Assembly (NCBI GenBank): GCA_012518845.1
Contig: JAAYRJ010000229.1
Coordinates: 1-42,837, forward strand
Reading direction: 5' to 3'
Length of the DNA: 42,837 nucleotides
DNA from: Clostridiaceae bacterium
GTDB taxonomy: Bacteria > Bacillota > Clostridia > Saccharofermentanales > DTU023
Part shown: positions 1 to 8,617 of the stretch, piece by piece
How positions within the stretch are numbered: position 1 is the first letter of the stretch
How the letters are laid out: every line of letters starts with the position of its first letter
Translations under genes and position numbers: made by a program
The notes under the pieces: model-generated
What the model was told of the DNA's origin: nothing
Seen by the model: only the letters and a program-made list of their open reading frames with translations
Database searches by the model: none

Positions 1-30
1 GTCAATTTTAATAGAGTATGTGGAGGAAAT

Positions 31-165
31 ATGTTAGATATTTTAGTAATGTTATGGGAATTTTTTGTTAATAATTTCCTGACAAAGCCAGCCTATTTTA
101 TTGGCTTATTAGTAGCTGTAGGATATAAACATGAAAATCTTAAACTTTGGATCATTAAATATTGA
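31..165 (+). pseudogene. 5' stub of a PTS ascorbate-type IIC (UlaA/SgaT-like) gene
   Basis: A good ribosome binding site (GGAGG, 22-26) precedes ATG 31. The 44-codon frame has about 32 residues resembling the N-terminus of PTS ascorbate/UlaA-type membrane subunit IIC, including the stretch FFVNNFLTKPAYFIGLLVA, a hydrophobic first membrane segment. The full protein should exceed 400 residues. Here the frame runs into the following kinase gene and stops at 163-165. I infer a deletion that joined codon ~31 of the IIC gene to the kinase start. The family match rests on remembered sequences, so it is moderate. Confidence 0.6.
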
Positions 166-1033
166 TTACACTTACAGTGTAGACCATATTTTAGTTGGTG
201 GCGAAACTTTATCTGCAAGTGACCGAAATGTATATGCTGGAGGCAAGGGATTGAATCAATCCCTTGCCCTAGCACGTTCTGGTGCAGAAGTTTGGCATGC
301 TGGAGCTATTGGTGAAAATGATGGACACATCCTATTAGAAATATTAGAGACAAATCCGATCAATTTAGAATATCTTAGAATATTGCCCGGTGTTCCAAGT
401 GGTCATACTTTTATTCAAGTAGACAAAGATGGTCAAAATTGTATTTTAGTTTATGGCGGTTCAAATCATTTGATAACATATGAACAAATAGATGAAACTT
501 TATCTAATTTTGATCAGGGTGATTATCTTCTTTTACAAAATGAAATAAATGAAATTCCGTATCTAATGCAAGAGGCTCATAGTAAGGGAATGAAAATTGT
601 TTTGAATCCATCTCCCTTTGATGAAAAAATTGAAAAGATGCCTTTACAATATGTGGATTTTTTCTTGGTTAATGAAATTGAAGCAGCACAATTAGCTGAG
701 GGAGAATCAGATGAGGAGTTGTTAGATCAGCTGGTAAAAAAATTTCCAGATAGCCATGTCATCATGACAGTAGGTTCAGGAGGCTCCTATTATGCCCATA
801 AGACAATTAGAGAATATCATGATATATTTGATATTCAAGTTGTAGATACGACAGCAGCAGGTGATACATTTACCGGTTATTTTCTTAGTTCATATCTCGA
901 AGGAAAAAATCCAAAGGACTGTTTAAGAATTGCTTCTGCAGCCTCGGCTTTGGCTGTTTCAAAAGCAGGTGCAGGACCATCCATACCTACACTTCAAGAA
1001 GTCGGAAAGTTTCTATCAAAAGTAAATTTATAA
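131..1033 (+). CDS. rbsK: Ribokinase-family (PfkB) sugar kinase
   Basis: This 300-residue protein is a PfkB-family carbohydrate kinase, probably a cytoplasmic ribokinase-type enzyme that phosphorylates a sugar with ATP. The N-terminal NFGSLNIDY strand, the first PfkB signature (AGGKGLNQSLALARSGAEV, ~37-55) and the C-terminal signature DTTAAGDTFTGYF with catalytic Asp245 are all present. Length is normal for ribokinase. The start ATG lies inside the truncated IIC frame; AGGA at 120-123 gives a seven-base spacing. A strong terminator follows, so it ends its transcript. IolC, the inositol-pathway kinase, is also PfkB family, but the GGKG-N-Q motif reads as ribokinase. The exact substrate is unknown. 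Confidence 0.8.
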   Translation: MKILNFGSLNIDYTYSVDHILVGGETLSASDRNVYAGGKGLNQSLALARSGAEVWHAGAIGENDGHILLEILETNPINLEYLRILPGVPSGHTFIQVDKDGQNCILVYGGSNHLITYEQIDETLSNFDQGDYLLLQNEINEIPYLMQEAHSKGMKIVLNPSPFDEKIEKMPLQYVDFFLVNEIEAAQLAEGESDEELLDQLVKKFPDSHVIMTVGSGGSYYAHKTIREYHDIFDIQVVDTTAAGDTFTGYFLSSYLEGKNPKDCLRIASAASALAVSKAGAGPSIPTLQEVGKFLSKVNL

Positions 1034-1057
1034 ATATTTGTAATTTACATACCATTT

Positions 1058-1097
1058 AACACACACTTTTTGTTTATTGAAAAAGTGTGTGTTTTTT
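1058..1097 (+). terminator. Rho-independent terminator after the kinase
   Basis: Perfect 14-bp stem (AACACACACTTTTT at 1058-1071 with its complement at 1080-1093), an 8-base loop, and a run of T after the stem. It lies 25 bases past the kinase stop. Confidence 0.85.
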
Positions 1098-1143
1098 ATA
1101 GGTTCAATCCACATAGATATTAATTGATAAATGAATAATTAGA

Positions 1144-1596
1144 CTATTCTCCCATAACTTGAAAAACAACATCTCTAACACGATCTCTAGTGTCACACTC
1201 TACCAAGGTAAGATTTTGCCAAGGCCCGATCGTAATTTTGCCGTCTGCGAATGGTATTGTGATAAATGGTGATAAAAGTGCAGCTTTAATGTGGCTAGAT
1301 CCGTTATCGTCATGCCAAGTTTCATGATGACGATAGTGAATAACCTTGCCTGTTTCATCTTGATAGGGAGAGAAAATATCTAAAGCTTCTTTCAAATCAT
1401 GATAAACAATGCCTGGCTCAAATTCGAGGGTAGTTAGACCTGCTACACCACCAGTTGTAAATCCGGTGATAATCCCAGATTTTATCCCTGCGTCACGACA
1501 CGCATCATTAACCGCTTGTTGGAAATCGTCTGTGATATCAATCATTCCCATATGTTTCTTAGTTTCATAAGTTTTTTTAGAAGTAATAACAGCCAT
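1144..1596 (-). CDS. yjbQ: YjbQ/UPF0047 family protein
   Basis: The protein has 150 residues from the ATG at 1596, which has an AGAGAGGAC ribosome binding site about eight bases upstream; a longer open frame upstream lacks one. It matches the small UPF0047/YjbQ family: a central HYRHHETWHDDNGSSHIKAA stretch carries the conserved histidines and acidic residues, followed by GPWQNLTLVECD near the C-terminus. Family members form cytoplasmic trimers; weak thiamin-phosphate synthase activity has been reported for some, and the physiological role is unclear. It lies 108 bases downstream of a LacI gene on the same strand, with no clear terminator between, and may share its transcript. The link to sugar use is unexplained. 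Confidence 0.85.
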   Translation of the reverse strand: MAVITSKKTYETKKHMGMIDITDDFQQAVNDACRDAGIKSGIITGFTTGGVAGLTTLEFEPGIVYHDLKEALDIFSPYQDETGKVIHYRHHETWHDDNGSSHIKAALLSPFITIPFADGKITIGPWQNLTLVECDTRDRVRDVVFQVMGE

Positions 1597-1704
1597 TTTC
1601 TGTCCTCTCTTATGTGAATTTTCTAAAATTTTTTGATTTTGGCATTTGATTGGTGATCTAATTATTAAGTCCTCTAAAGCAACAATAAAAATCATTCAGG
1701 TTAT

Positions 1705-2709
1705 TTATTTTGCATGAGCTGGACCAGTAGAATTCCTGACAATTAGTTTTGGTGGGACCAAAATTCTCAATGTTTGCTCTCTCCTATTTTTTATTTTATC
1801 GACTAAATGGTCGACTGCTTCAGATGCGACTACTTCATATTCTTGGGAAACACTTGTTAAAGTAGGTCTACAATATGTGCCCCATCTAATTCCATCAATT
1901 CCTATCACGGATACTTCTTTTGGTACTTTGATTTTACAGTCATTAAGTGCATTTAAGCATCCTATTGCCATAGGATCGCATTGTGCAAATATTGCAGTAT
2001 ATTTATCGAACAAATCTAGATTTGAGCGAACAAAATCATATCCATACTCAAGTTTACGATCAACTTTATTAATAAGTACGTCTTTTTCATTCAAATCATA
2101 TTCTGACAAAGCCTGAAAAAAACCACTAGTGCGATCATCAAATTCATGACCTTCTGAAGTTAAGGTAATAAACTTTCTGTGTTCAAATTCTAGCAAATGC
2201 TTTCCGGCTAAATAACCACACATAAATTGATTAGTATCAATTAAATCAATAGTTTCGAGCAAAAGATCATTAAAATATTGGACATAGACATGCGGAATTT
2301 TGAGATCGTTTAGATATTCCTCAATATCTGTATTAAAGAGTCGTTTAATTATAATATAACCCTCTACTATTCCAGTACTTGTTAGCCCTTTGATTCGATC
2401 AAGCAATTCATCTTCGCTACACGTAATAATGACAGGAAAATAATTTCTATTTTTTACTTCAGTGAACAAAACGTTATATAAACTTAAAAGATAATCGTCT
2501 GTCTCATCGTATTCAGTAGTAGCAACAGCTATAGCTTTGTTTACATAAGGAGCATGGCCTGGTTTTAGTTTCTTGTACCCATATTCTTTAGCTAGATTAC
2601 GAATTCTCTCCTTCGTTTCAGCTGATATCTGGTGACTATCGTTTAAACTCCTCGAAACGGTAGATTGACTGACGCCAGCAAGCTCCGCTAATTCTCTAGT
2701 AGTAATCAT
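1705..2709 (-). CDS. LacI-family transcriptional regulator (first)
   Basis: This is a 334-residue DNA-binding repressor. The N-terminal helix-turn-helix (TRELAELAGVSQSTVSRSLN, residues 3-22) is followed by a hinge and a periplasmic-binding-like sensor domain ending in VSVIGIDGIRWGTYCRPTLT, the usual LacI/GalR C-terminal pattern. It is divergent from the CUT2 transporter operon starting at 3024 and most likely controls it, with a sugar or cyclitol as inducer (inference). Its own promoter is good (ATGACA, 17 bases, TATAAT at 2784-2812). The sensor segment before residue 70 diverges from the commonest LacI pattern, so the ligand cannot be guessed. Confidence 0.92.
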   Translation of the reverse strand: MITTRELAELAGVSQSTVSRSLNDSHQISAETKERIRNLAKEYGYKKLKPGHAPYVNKAIAVATTEYDETDDYLLSLYNVLFTEVKNRNYFPVIITCSEDELLDRIKGLTSTGIVEGYIIIKRLFNTDIEEYLNDLKIPHVYVQYFNDLLLETIDLIDTNQFMCGYLAGKHLLEFEHRKFITLTSEGHEFDDRTSGFFQALSEYDLNEKDVLINKVDRKLEYGYDFVRSNLDLFDKYTAIFAQCDPMAIGCLNALNDCKIKVPKEVSVIGIDGIRWGTYCRPTLTSVSQEYEVVASEAVDHLVDKIKNRREQTLRILVPPKLIVRNSTGPAHAK

Positions 2710-3023
2710 CTTATATTATCTCCAAGACTCAAAAGCTTCATTACGCATCAAGACGCATTCTTGTGATTTGTGCTTTTGAATGTATTATACATCATCAATT
2801 AAACTTTGTCATTGCATGGATTGTGCATATTGAGAATGAAATTAAAATATATTGAGCGTATTGCACAAAGAACTTAGGCTATGCATTAATGATGCGCAAA
2901 TTAACGCAATATTCGTTGATTTTATGCGCAAAAAAGGATAAATTATGAGTAATCAGGAATATAAAATTTAATAGAATACAAGAATATAGGTTCTATTAGT
3001 CGGGAATGAGGTGATTAAAAAGT
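2710..3023. promoter_or_regulatory. Divergent control region with repeated ATGCGCAAA
   Basis: This 314-base gap separates the first lacI from the transporter operon. ATGCGCAAA occurs at 2892-2900 and 2924-2932, exactly 32 bases (three helical turns) apart. The second copy lies in the spacer of a candidate plus-strand promoter (TTGATT 2916-2921, 17 bases, TAAATT 2939-2944). An inverted pair TTGTGCA (2821-2827) / TGCACAA (2862-2868) lies upstream. I read these as candidate repressor sites for the neighbouring LacI protein. The -10 box is weak, so the promoter is tentative. Confidence 0.4.
2784..2812 (-). promoter_or_regulatory. Promoter of the first lacI gene
   Basis: On the minus strand ATGACA (-35, 2807-2812) and a perfect TATAAT (-10, 2784-2789) are 17 bases apart. 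The leader to the start codon at 2709 is about 70 bases and contains ATGCGT twice within about 16 bases (complement at 2743-2757), a possible autoregulatory site. Confidence 0.6.
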
Positions 3024-4538
3024 ATGAGTAAAAAAAGTAAAGAATATTTACTAGAGATGAATGATATCACTGTTCGTTTTCCTGGTGTCCTAGCTTTAGA
3101 CAAAGTACATTTTGACATGTATCCAGGTGAGGTACATGCTCTTTTGGGAGAAAATGGGGCAGGAAAATCAACAATTATGAAAGCGTTAGCGGGTGTCAAT
3201 AGACATTATGAAGGAGAAATAATCTGGAAAGGCGAACCAATAAAAGCTGAATCTATAGTGGAACAAAATGAAAGAGGGATTAGTATCATCTTTCAAGAAA
3301 TGAATTTGTTACCAAATTTAACGGTTGCAGAAAATATCTTTTTTGGAAGACATCCGACAGACAGTATGGGTATGGTTTTATGGGATAAAATGAACAATGA
3401 TGCAAGGGAACTTCTAGATTCAATTGGAACAAATATACGAGAGGATGCGTTGATTAAAGATTTGACAGTCGGCGCAATGCAAATGGTAGAAATCGCAAAG
3501 GCACTGTCGTTTGAGTCAGATTTGGTGATTATGGATGAACCTACCTCTGCATTAACAAACAAGGAAACAGAAAATTTATTTGAAGTTATCGAAAAATTAA
3601 AACAGCGTGATGTGGGAATTGTATATATTTCACATAGGCTTGAAGAGATTGATTTACTTGCAGATAGAATCACAATTCTTCGAGATGGAAAATATATTTT
3701 AACTGAAAAAAAGGAAAATCTTTCTCGTGAGGATCTTATCTCAAATATGGTCGGTAGGGAAATAGATGATTTTTATCCTCGAGTAGAAGTTGAAGTAGGA
3801 GACATTGCACTAAAGGTTGAAAATCTCAATCAAGAGCTTAATGGTTTAAAAGACATTAGCTTTTTTGCTAGAGCAGGTGAAACGACTGGATTTTATGGCT
3901 TAATGGGTGCAGGACGTACGGAATTAATGCGAGCAATTTATGGTGCTGATCATTATGATTCTGGGGACGTCTACATATGGGGAGAAAAAACGAATATAAA
4001 ATCCTGTGAGGATGGTAAAAATAAAGGCATAGCCTTCTTGACAGAGGATAGAAAAACTCAAGGACTTATTCTAGATTTTTCGATTAGCGAAAATATATCA
4101 ATTACTAATATAGACGCTCTAATTAGCAATTTTAAAATTAACTTAAAAGAAGAAAAGGAAAGAAATCAAGAGTTAGTCTCTAAGCTTCAAGTAAAGACTC
4201 CATCTATACAGCAAAAGACGTTGAATTTATCTGGTGGTAATCAGCAGAAAGTGGTTATCTGCAAATGGTTGAATTCTGACTCCAATATATTTATTTTTGA
4301 TGAACCAACACGAGGTATTGATGTTGGAGCAAAGACAGAAATTTATTCAATAATAAATAGTTTAAAAGAAGAGGGTAATGCTGTGATAGTAGTAACTTCG
4401 GAACTTCCCGAATTGTTGGGTGTGAGTGACCATATTTATGTTATGAGTAATGGAAGAATCAGTGGTGAATTTGATAACGATACACTAGCCACTGCAAATC
4501 AAAAAAGTGTAATGCGTTACGCAACTAAAGAATATTAA
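3024..4538 (+). CDS. CUT2 sugar/cyclitol ABC transporter ATPase (RbsA-like)
   Basis: A 504-residue double ATPase, the normal length and form for the RbsA/MglA family that drives ribose-, galactose- or inositol-type importers at the inner membrane face. The first half has Walker A GENGAGKST (42-50) and Walker B LVIMDEP (Asp171-Glu172), with a degenerate signature (LTVGAMQMVEIAKAL). The second half has the usual modified P-loop (GLMGAGRTE), signature LSGGNQQKVV and FDEPTRGIDVG. It opens an operon with a permease (14-base gap) and a binding lipoprotein. The downstream iolE and iolG genes make inositol or an inositol isomer the likely cargo (inference). Confidence 0.93.
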   Translation: MSKKSKEYLLEMNDITVRFPGVLALDKVHFDMYPGEVHALLGENGAGKSTIMKALAGVNRHYEGEIIWKGEPIKAESIVEQNERGISIIFQEMNLLPNLTVAENIFFGRHPTDSMGMVLWDKMNNDARELLDSIGTNIREDALIKDLTVGAMQMVEIAKALSFESDLVIMDEPTSALTNKETENLFEVIEKLKQRDVGIVYISHRLEEIDLLADRITILRDGKYILTEKKENLSREDLISNMVGREIDDFYPRVEVEVGDIALKVENLNQELNGLKDISFFARAGETTGFYGLMGAGRTELMRAIYGADHYDSGDVYIWGEKTNIKSCEDGKNKGIAFLTEDRKTQGLILDFSISENISITNIDALISNFKINLKEEKERNQELVSKLQVKTPSIQQKTLNLSGGNQQKVVICKWLNSDSNIFIFDEPTRGIDVGAKTEIYSIINSLKEEGNAVIVVTSELPELLGVSDHIYVMSNGRISGEFDNDTLATANQKSVMRYATKEY

Positions 4539-4552
4539 TAGAGGAAATATAA

Positions 4553-5506
4553 ATGGCTACTAAAAAGAAAATAAATTTTGGAGATAAGTCGTCTTTAATC
4601 GTATTAATCGCGCTAATAATTTTGCTAGGTCTATTAGAACCAGCATTTGCGACTGTCAATAATGCTATCAATATCTTACAACAAGTTACAGTTGTAGCAA
4701 TATTGGCTTTGGGTGTAAATATTGTAATTTTTACTGGTGGAATTGACATTTCAGTTGGTGCCGTTGTTGCATTGAGTGGTATTGTCCTTGGGAAAATAGT
4801 TGTAGATGCAGGCTTACCCATGTTTGTGGGTATTGTTTTATCTTTATTAGTTGCTTTATTTTGTGGTGTTTTTAATGGTGTAATGATTTCTAAATTTAAA
4901 TTGCAACCAATGATCGCCACTTTAGCGATGCAGTCTATGGCAAGGGGTCTAGCTTTAACAATAGCAGGTGGAAAAACTATTTCAGGATATCCAGAATCAT
5001 TTTTGTATCTCGGACAAGGTAATGTCTTTGGAACGAAAATCCCTGTTCAAATAGTATTGATGATTGCATTGTTTATAATTTTTCATTTTATTATGAGGTA
5101 TCGTAAATTTGGTAGATATATTTACGCAATTGGGGGTAATGAAGAAGCTTCCAGGTTATCTGGTATCAATGTCGATAGATACAAAATACTAGCATATAGT
5201 ATCTCAGGTTTGATGGCAGGTGTCACATCACTTGTTTTAGTAGCAAAACTTAATTCTGCACAGCCAGTTGCTGGTTTGGAATATGAAATGGATGCCATAG
5301 CATCATGTGTTATAGGTGGATCCAGTTTGCTCGGAGGACAAGGTAGTGTGTGGGGAACTTTTATTGGTGCCATTATTATTGTTATTATTCGTAATGGTTT
5401 AAATTTAATGGGAATTTCTTCCAATTTACAAAAGTTTGTAATAGGTCTTGTTATCTTGCTAGCAGTCCTAGCTGACTCATTCCGTAACAGAAAAAAATTA
5501 CAATAA
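4553..5506 (+). CDS. CUT2 ABC transporter permease (RbsC-like)
   Basis: This 317-residue membrane protein of the RbsC/BPD_transp_2 family forms the channel for the ATPase encoded just upstream. Many hydrophobic segments are visible. The family landmarks are FTGGIDISVGAVVALSG (~62-78), the cytoplasmic loop YIYAIGGNEEASRLSGI (~186-202) that contacts the ATPase, and ASCVIGGSSLLGGQGSVWGT near the C-terminus. GAGG precedes the start. A 75-base gap to the lipoprotein gene contains only a 6-bp hairpin (TCAAAG/CTTTGA). Confidence 0.93.
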   Translation: MATKKKINFGDKSSLIVLIALIILLGLLEPAFATVNNAINILQQVTVVAILALGVNIVIFTGGIDISVGAVVALSGIVLGKIVVDAGLPMFVGIVLSLLVALFCGVFNGVMISKFKLQPMIATLAMQSMARGLALTIAGGKTISGYPESFLYLGQGNVFGTKIPVQIVLMIALFIIFHFIMRYRKFGRYIYAIGGNEEASRLSGINVDRYKILAYSISGLMAGVTSLVLVAKLNSAQPVAGLEYEMDAIASCVIGGSSLLGGQGSVWGTFIGAIIIVIIRNGLNLMGISSNLQKFVIGLVILLAVLADSFRNRKKLQ

Positions 5507-5581
5507 AGATTACTTATTTTCAAGACGATTTGAAATATCAAAGTTACTTGCTTTGAAAAAAATAGAAATAGGAGAAAGAGA

Positions 5582-6640
5582 ATGAAATTCAAAAAAATTA
5601 TTGCATTAATGTTAGCTACGTTGATGATGTTGTCATTGGTAGCTTGCGGAGGAGGAGAAAGTACTTCCGATGATAGTGGTAGTAGCGAGGCGGAAGCTGT
5701 TGAACCTTCAGCTGATTCAGATACTGAAGAGGTTAGTTCAGATGCTGAAGAAGACTCTAGCGCTACTGATGGCGATATCCAGATTGCGTATATTGTCAAA
5801 GCTTTAACAGACGAATTTTGGGAAGATATGCAAGCAGGTGCCTTTGCTTATGCGGAAGAAGTAGGTGTCGAAATAGATTTCCAAGCACCACCTAAAGAAA
5901 CGGACGTAGAACAACAAGTTAATATGGTTGAAAATGCTGTTGTTAAAGGTTATGACGCAATAATTTTATCAGCGGCAGACTCTAAAGCATTAATTCCAGC
6001 AATTATTACTGCAAATGAAGCGGACATTCCAGTCATCTTAGTTAATGACACAATTGACATGGATGAGCTAGAAAACTCAGGTGGCTATGTAGAAACGTAT
6101 GTAGGTATTGATCAATACGAGGCAGCTTCTTTAGCGGGAAAACATGCAGCGGAAAATATTGAAGATGGTAAAGTTGCATACTTAGAAGGTATTTCTGGTG
6201 TTCAAGCTTTGCAAGATCGTTTAGATGGATTTAAAGATCAAGTTTCTGACTTTGAAATTGTTGCTTCCCAAACGGCAAACAATGATAGGAATGAAGGATA
6301 TAATGTAACGCAAAATATTTTATCTGCAAATCCAGAGGTTAATGTAATTTGGGCCGTTAATGCTGAAATGGGACAAGGTGCCATACAAGCTATACAACAA
6401 GGAGGTTTTGAAAACATTGCAGTTTATGATTTTGATGCAGCCTCCGATGATATTGCTGCGGTACAAAACGGAACTTTAACTGGAACGGTAGCACAGTATC
6501 CAGAACTTCAAGCAGAAGGCGCTATTCAAGCCTGTTTGGATATTTTAGATGGTAAAGAATTAGAAGCACATACAAAAACAAAGGCTGAATTAATAACATT
6601 AGATAATGTAGAAGAGTTTATAGCTAATAAAAATAACTAG
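5582..6640 (+). CDS. Sugar/cyclitol-binding lipoprotein (RbsB-like)
   Basis: This 352-residue extracellular binding protein belongs to the first CUT2 transporter. A lipoprotein signal peptide ends in LVAC, with Cys22 as the lipidated residue, followed by a Ser/Glu/Asp-rich linker to about residue 60. The mature domain begins IQIAYIVKALTDEFW and keeps Peripla_BP_4 features (AIILSAADSKALIPAI, a GIDQYEAASLAGKHAAE hinge region, YDFDAASDDIAAVQNG). It is the last gene of the transporter trio. GGAGAAAG precedes the start. The substrate cannot be read from sequence; the neighbouring iolE/iolG genes suggest an inositol. Confidence 0.93.
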   Translation: MKFKKIIALMLATLMMLSLVACGGGESTSDDSGSSEAEAVEPSADSDTEEVSSDAEEDSSATDGDIQIAYIVKALTDEFWEDMQAGAFAYAEEVGVEIDFQAPPKETDVEQQVNMVENAVVKGYDAIILSAADSKALIPAIITANEADIPVILVNDTIDMDELENSGGYVETYVGIDQYEAASLAGKHAAENIEDGKVAYLEGISGVQALQDRLDGFKDQVSDFEIVASQTANNDRNEGYNVTQNILSANPEVNVIWAVNAEMGQGAIQAIQQGGFENIAVYDFDAASDDIAAVQNGTLTGTVAQYPELQAEGAIQACLDILDGKELEAHTKTKAELITLDNVEEFIANKNN

Positions 6641-6690
6641 GACTTAAAGGTGTTAGTTTCTTGATAGAATTAGCAAAGTTCAAATCATAT

Positions 6691-6726
6691 AATAGGCTCC
6701 ACCCTGCTGTGCATATGGAGCTTATT
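6691..6726 (+). terminator. Hairpin after the first binding-protein gene
   Basis: An 11-bp stem with one G-U pair (AATAGGCTCCA 6691-6701, TGGAGCTTATT 6716-6726) and a 14-base loop. The following bases are only partly T-rich, so termination may be incomplete. Confidence 0.5.
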
Positions 6727-6736
6727 ATTCAAAAAG

Positions 6737-6756
6737 TTCCACAAACGTTTTCGGAA
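6737..6756. promoter_or_regulatory. Candidate LacI-type operator before the TIM-barrel gene
   Basis: TTCCACAAACGTTTTCGGAA is a 20-base near-palindrome centred on ACGT: TTCC/GGAA and AAACGTTT pair, and two positions per arm do not. This is the usual layout of a LacI/CcpA-family operator. It lies 50 bases upstream of the 6808 start, so the catabolic genes may have their own regulated promoter. I see no convincing -35/-10 pair. Confidence 0.4.
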
Positions 6757-6807
6757 ATAATTGATGAATAATAAATACAATAATTAACCTAATCTAGGAG
6801 GATTTTC

Positions 6808-7596
6808 ATGAAATTTGATAGAAGCGCATGCATAGAAACACTTTATACAGAAATTGATTTTTATGATCGTATAGAAGCAGCAAGTAATGATGGATTTAAG
6901 TACATTGAGTTTTGGAGTAGAGACGACAAAGATATAGATAAAATAACAGAACTCACGAAGAAACATAATATTAAAGTAGCTAGCTTTAACGGTGATGCAG
7001 ATCTATCTTTGGTTGATCCTAATCAAAAAAAAGAATACCTAGAGTATCTTAAAAAGTCTGTAGAAATAGCCAAGAAGCTTGATTCAGTTGCTGTAACAAT
7101 CCATTCTAACGGATTGGGAGATGGTGGTGTTGTCATTAATGATTATGCGCATTTATCAGATACAGTGAAAATTTGCACAATGTATGACACTTTAAAAGAA
7201 TGTGCCAAAATCTCTGAAGAGAGTGGTATTCGCATGAATCTTGAAATGCTCAATATCACGACAGATCATGTCGGTAATTATCTTGCAACAACCAGGATGG
7301 CTGCAGAGCTAACCGAGATGGTAGGTTCCGAATATATTAAGATTCTTTATGATGTCTATCACATGCAACTTAATGAAGGTAGTATTTGTGACAACATTTC
7401 TAAATATATTGATCAAATTGGTCATGTACATGTAGCAGATGTCCCGGGTCGTCACGAACCAGGGACAGGAGAAATAAATTACCACAATGTCTACAAGCAT
7501 CTTGAAAAATGTGGTTATGAAGGAATTGTAGGTTACGAATTATATCCTCAAAGTTCAACTGAAAAAGCTGTAGAAGCAATTTTTCAAAAATCTTGA
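6808..7596 (+). CDS. Hydroxypyruvate isomerase-like TIM-barrel protein
   Basis: A 262-residue xylose-isomerase-like TIM-barrel enzyme. The C-terminal stretch HVHVADVPGRHEPGTGEINY is characteristic of the Hyi/OtnI group (hydroxypyruvate or 2-oxo-tetronate isomerases). Metal ligands are expected at NLEMLN (Glu), YDVYHMQL (Asp, His) and GYELYP (Glu). AGGAGG precedes the start. It sits between an inositol-type transporter and iolE/iolG, the place where IolI or IolH occurs in other inositol clusters, so it may isomerise a keto-inositol rather than hydroxypyruvate. That assignment is inference from position; the fold is clear. Confidence 0.82.
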   Translation: MKFDRSACIETLYTEIDFYDRIEAASNDGFKYIEFWSRDDKDIDKITELTKKHNIKVASFNGDADLSLVDPNQKKEYLEYLKKSVEIAKKLDSVAVTIHSNGLGDGGVVINDYAHLSDTVKICTMYDTLKECAKISEESGIRMNLEMLNITTDHVGNYLATTRMAAELTEMVGSEYIKILYDVYHMQLNEGSICDNISKYIDQIGHVHVADVPGRHEPGTGEINYHNVYKHLEKCGYEGIVGYELYPQSSTEKAVEAIFQKS

Positions 7597-7651
7597 TGAT
7601 CAACTAATAAGAAGAATGCTTTATTAAACAAAAATTATCGTGAGAAAAATA

Positions 7652-8533
7652 ATGAGTAATATTAAACTGGGTATTGCACCAATTGGTTGGACAAATGATG
7701 ATATGCCGGAATTGGGTGGCGAGAATACTTTTGAACAATGTATAAGTGAAATTGCGTTGGCTGGCTATGAAGGTACTGAGGTGGGTGGAAAATTTCCTAA
7801 AGATCCAATTAAGTTAAAGAAAGCACTTGATTTACGAAAGTTAGAAATTGCTAGTAAATGGTTTGGATCTACGTTATGTGAAGATAGTTTTGAAAAAAAT
7901 AAAGATGCTTTTACAAAGAAACTCGATTATTTAGAGACATTGGGCGCATCAAGAATTAATGTCTGTGAAATGACGGGAAATTTATTTGCACAACAAGTTT
8001 CAATGTTTGGAGAGAATAAGCCAGTTGCTACAAGAGAACAGTGGGAACGCTTTTGTTCCGGACTAAATAAATTAGGCGAAATTGCGAACAAACGAGGCTT
8101 CGAGCTTTGTTATCATCATCACATGGCAACGATTGTTCAGACGGTCGATGAGACAAAACGATTACTAGAAGATACAGATGAAAGATATGTTCATTTGTGC
8201 TTTGATTCTGGTCACTTCCGGTTTTCAGAAGAAGATCCTATTAGAGCAGCTAATTTATTCAAAAGAAGAGTAAAACATATACACTTCAAAGACATACGTG
8301 AAGAAAAAATGACGATCGCAATCAAGGAAGGATATCCTTTTAGAAAAGCAGTAAGAGAAGGATGCTTTACAGTTCCTGGCGATGGAATGATAGATTTTTC
8401 TGAATTAGTTAAAATTTTTATAGAAGATGGCTATAAGGGCTGGATAATAGTTGAAGCAGAACAAGATCCTAATATAGCAAATCCATTTGAATACGCTTTA
8501 AAAGCTAAAAAATATTTAGCCGAGATTTTCTAA
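7652..8533 (+). CDS. iolE: Inosose dehydratase IolE (first copy)
   Basis: Myo-inosose-2 dehydratase removes water from 2-keto-myo-inositol to give 3D-trihydroxycyclohexane-1,2-dione. The N-terminus (LGIAPIGWTNDDMPELGGEN) is the IolE hallmark. The barrel carries YHHHMAT, CFDSGHFRF, HIHFKDI and VEAEQDPN, which supply the metal and active-site residues. I chose ATG 7652, giving 293 residues; an in-frame GTG at 7640 has no ribosome binding site. It follows the TIM-barrel gene by 55 bases and precedes two dehydrogenases. A second, clearly diverged IolE lies at 30344, which may reflect different inosose isomers. Confidence 0.92.
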   Translation: MSNIKLGIAPIGWTNDDMPELGGENTFEQCISEIALAGYEGTEVGGKFPKDPIKLKKALDLRKLEIASKWFGSTLCEDSFEKNKDAFTKKLDYLETLGASRINVCEMTGNLFAQQVSMFGENKPVATREQWERFCSGLNKLGEIANKRGFELCYHHHMATIVQTVDETKRLLEDTDERYVHLCFDSGHFRFSEEDPIRAANLFKRRVKHIHFKDIREEKMTIAIKEGYPFRKAVREGCFTVPGDGMIDFSELVKIFIEDGYKGWIIVEAEQDPNIANPFEYALKAKKYLAEIF

Positions 8534-8617
8534 AAAATTAATAAGGAATTAGATACACAAGTTTTGAAAGTACCAATAATAGATAAAAATAATAGTTAGA
8601 TTAGGAGTTGTGCACGC

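Noticed and set aside
131-1033. The kinase gene could be iolC, completing a classical inositol pathway
   Set aside because: The GGKG-N-Q signature and 300-residue length fit ribokinase better, it is about 29 kb from iolB, and no iolJ or iolA accompanies it.
7640-7651. GTG start at 7640 for the first iolE
   Set aside because: No ribosome binding site precedes it, and the family N-terminus begins just after ATG 7652.
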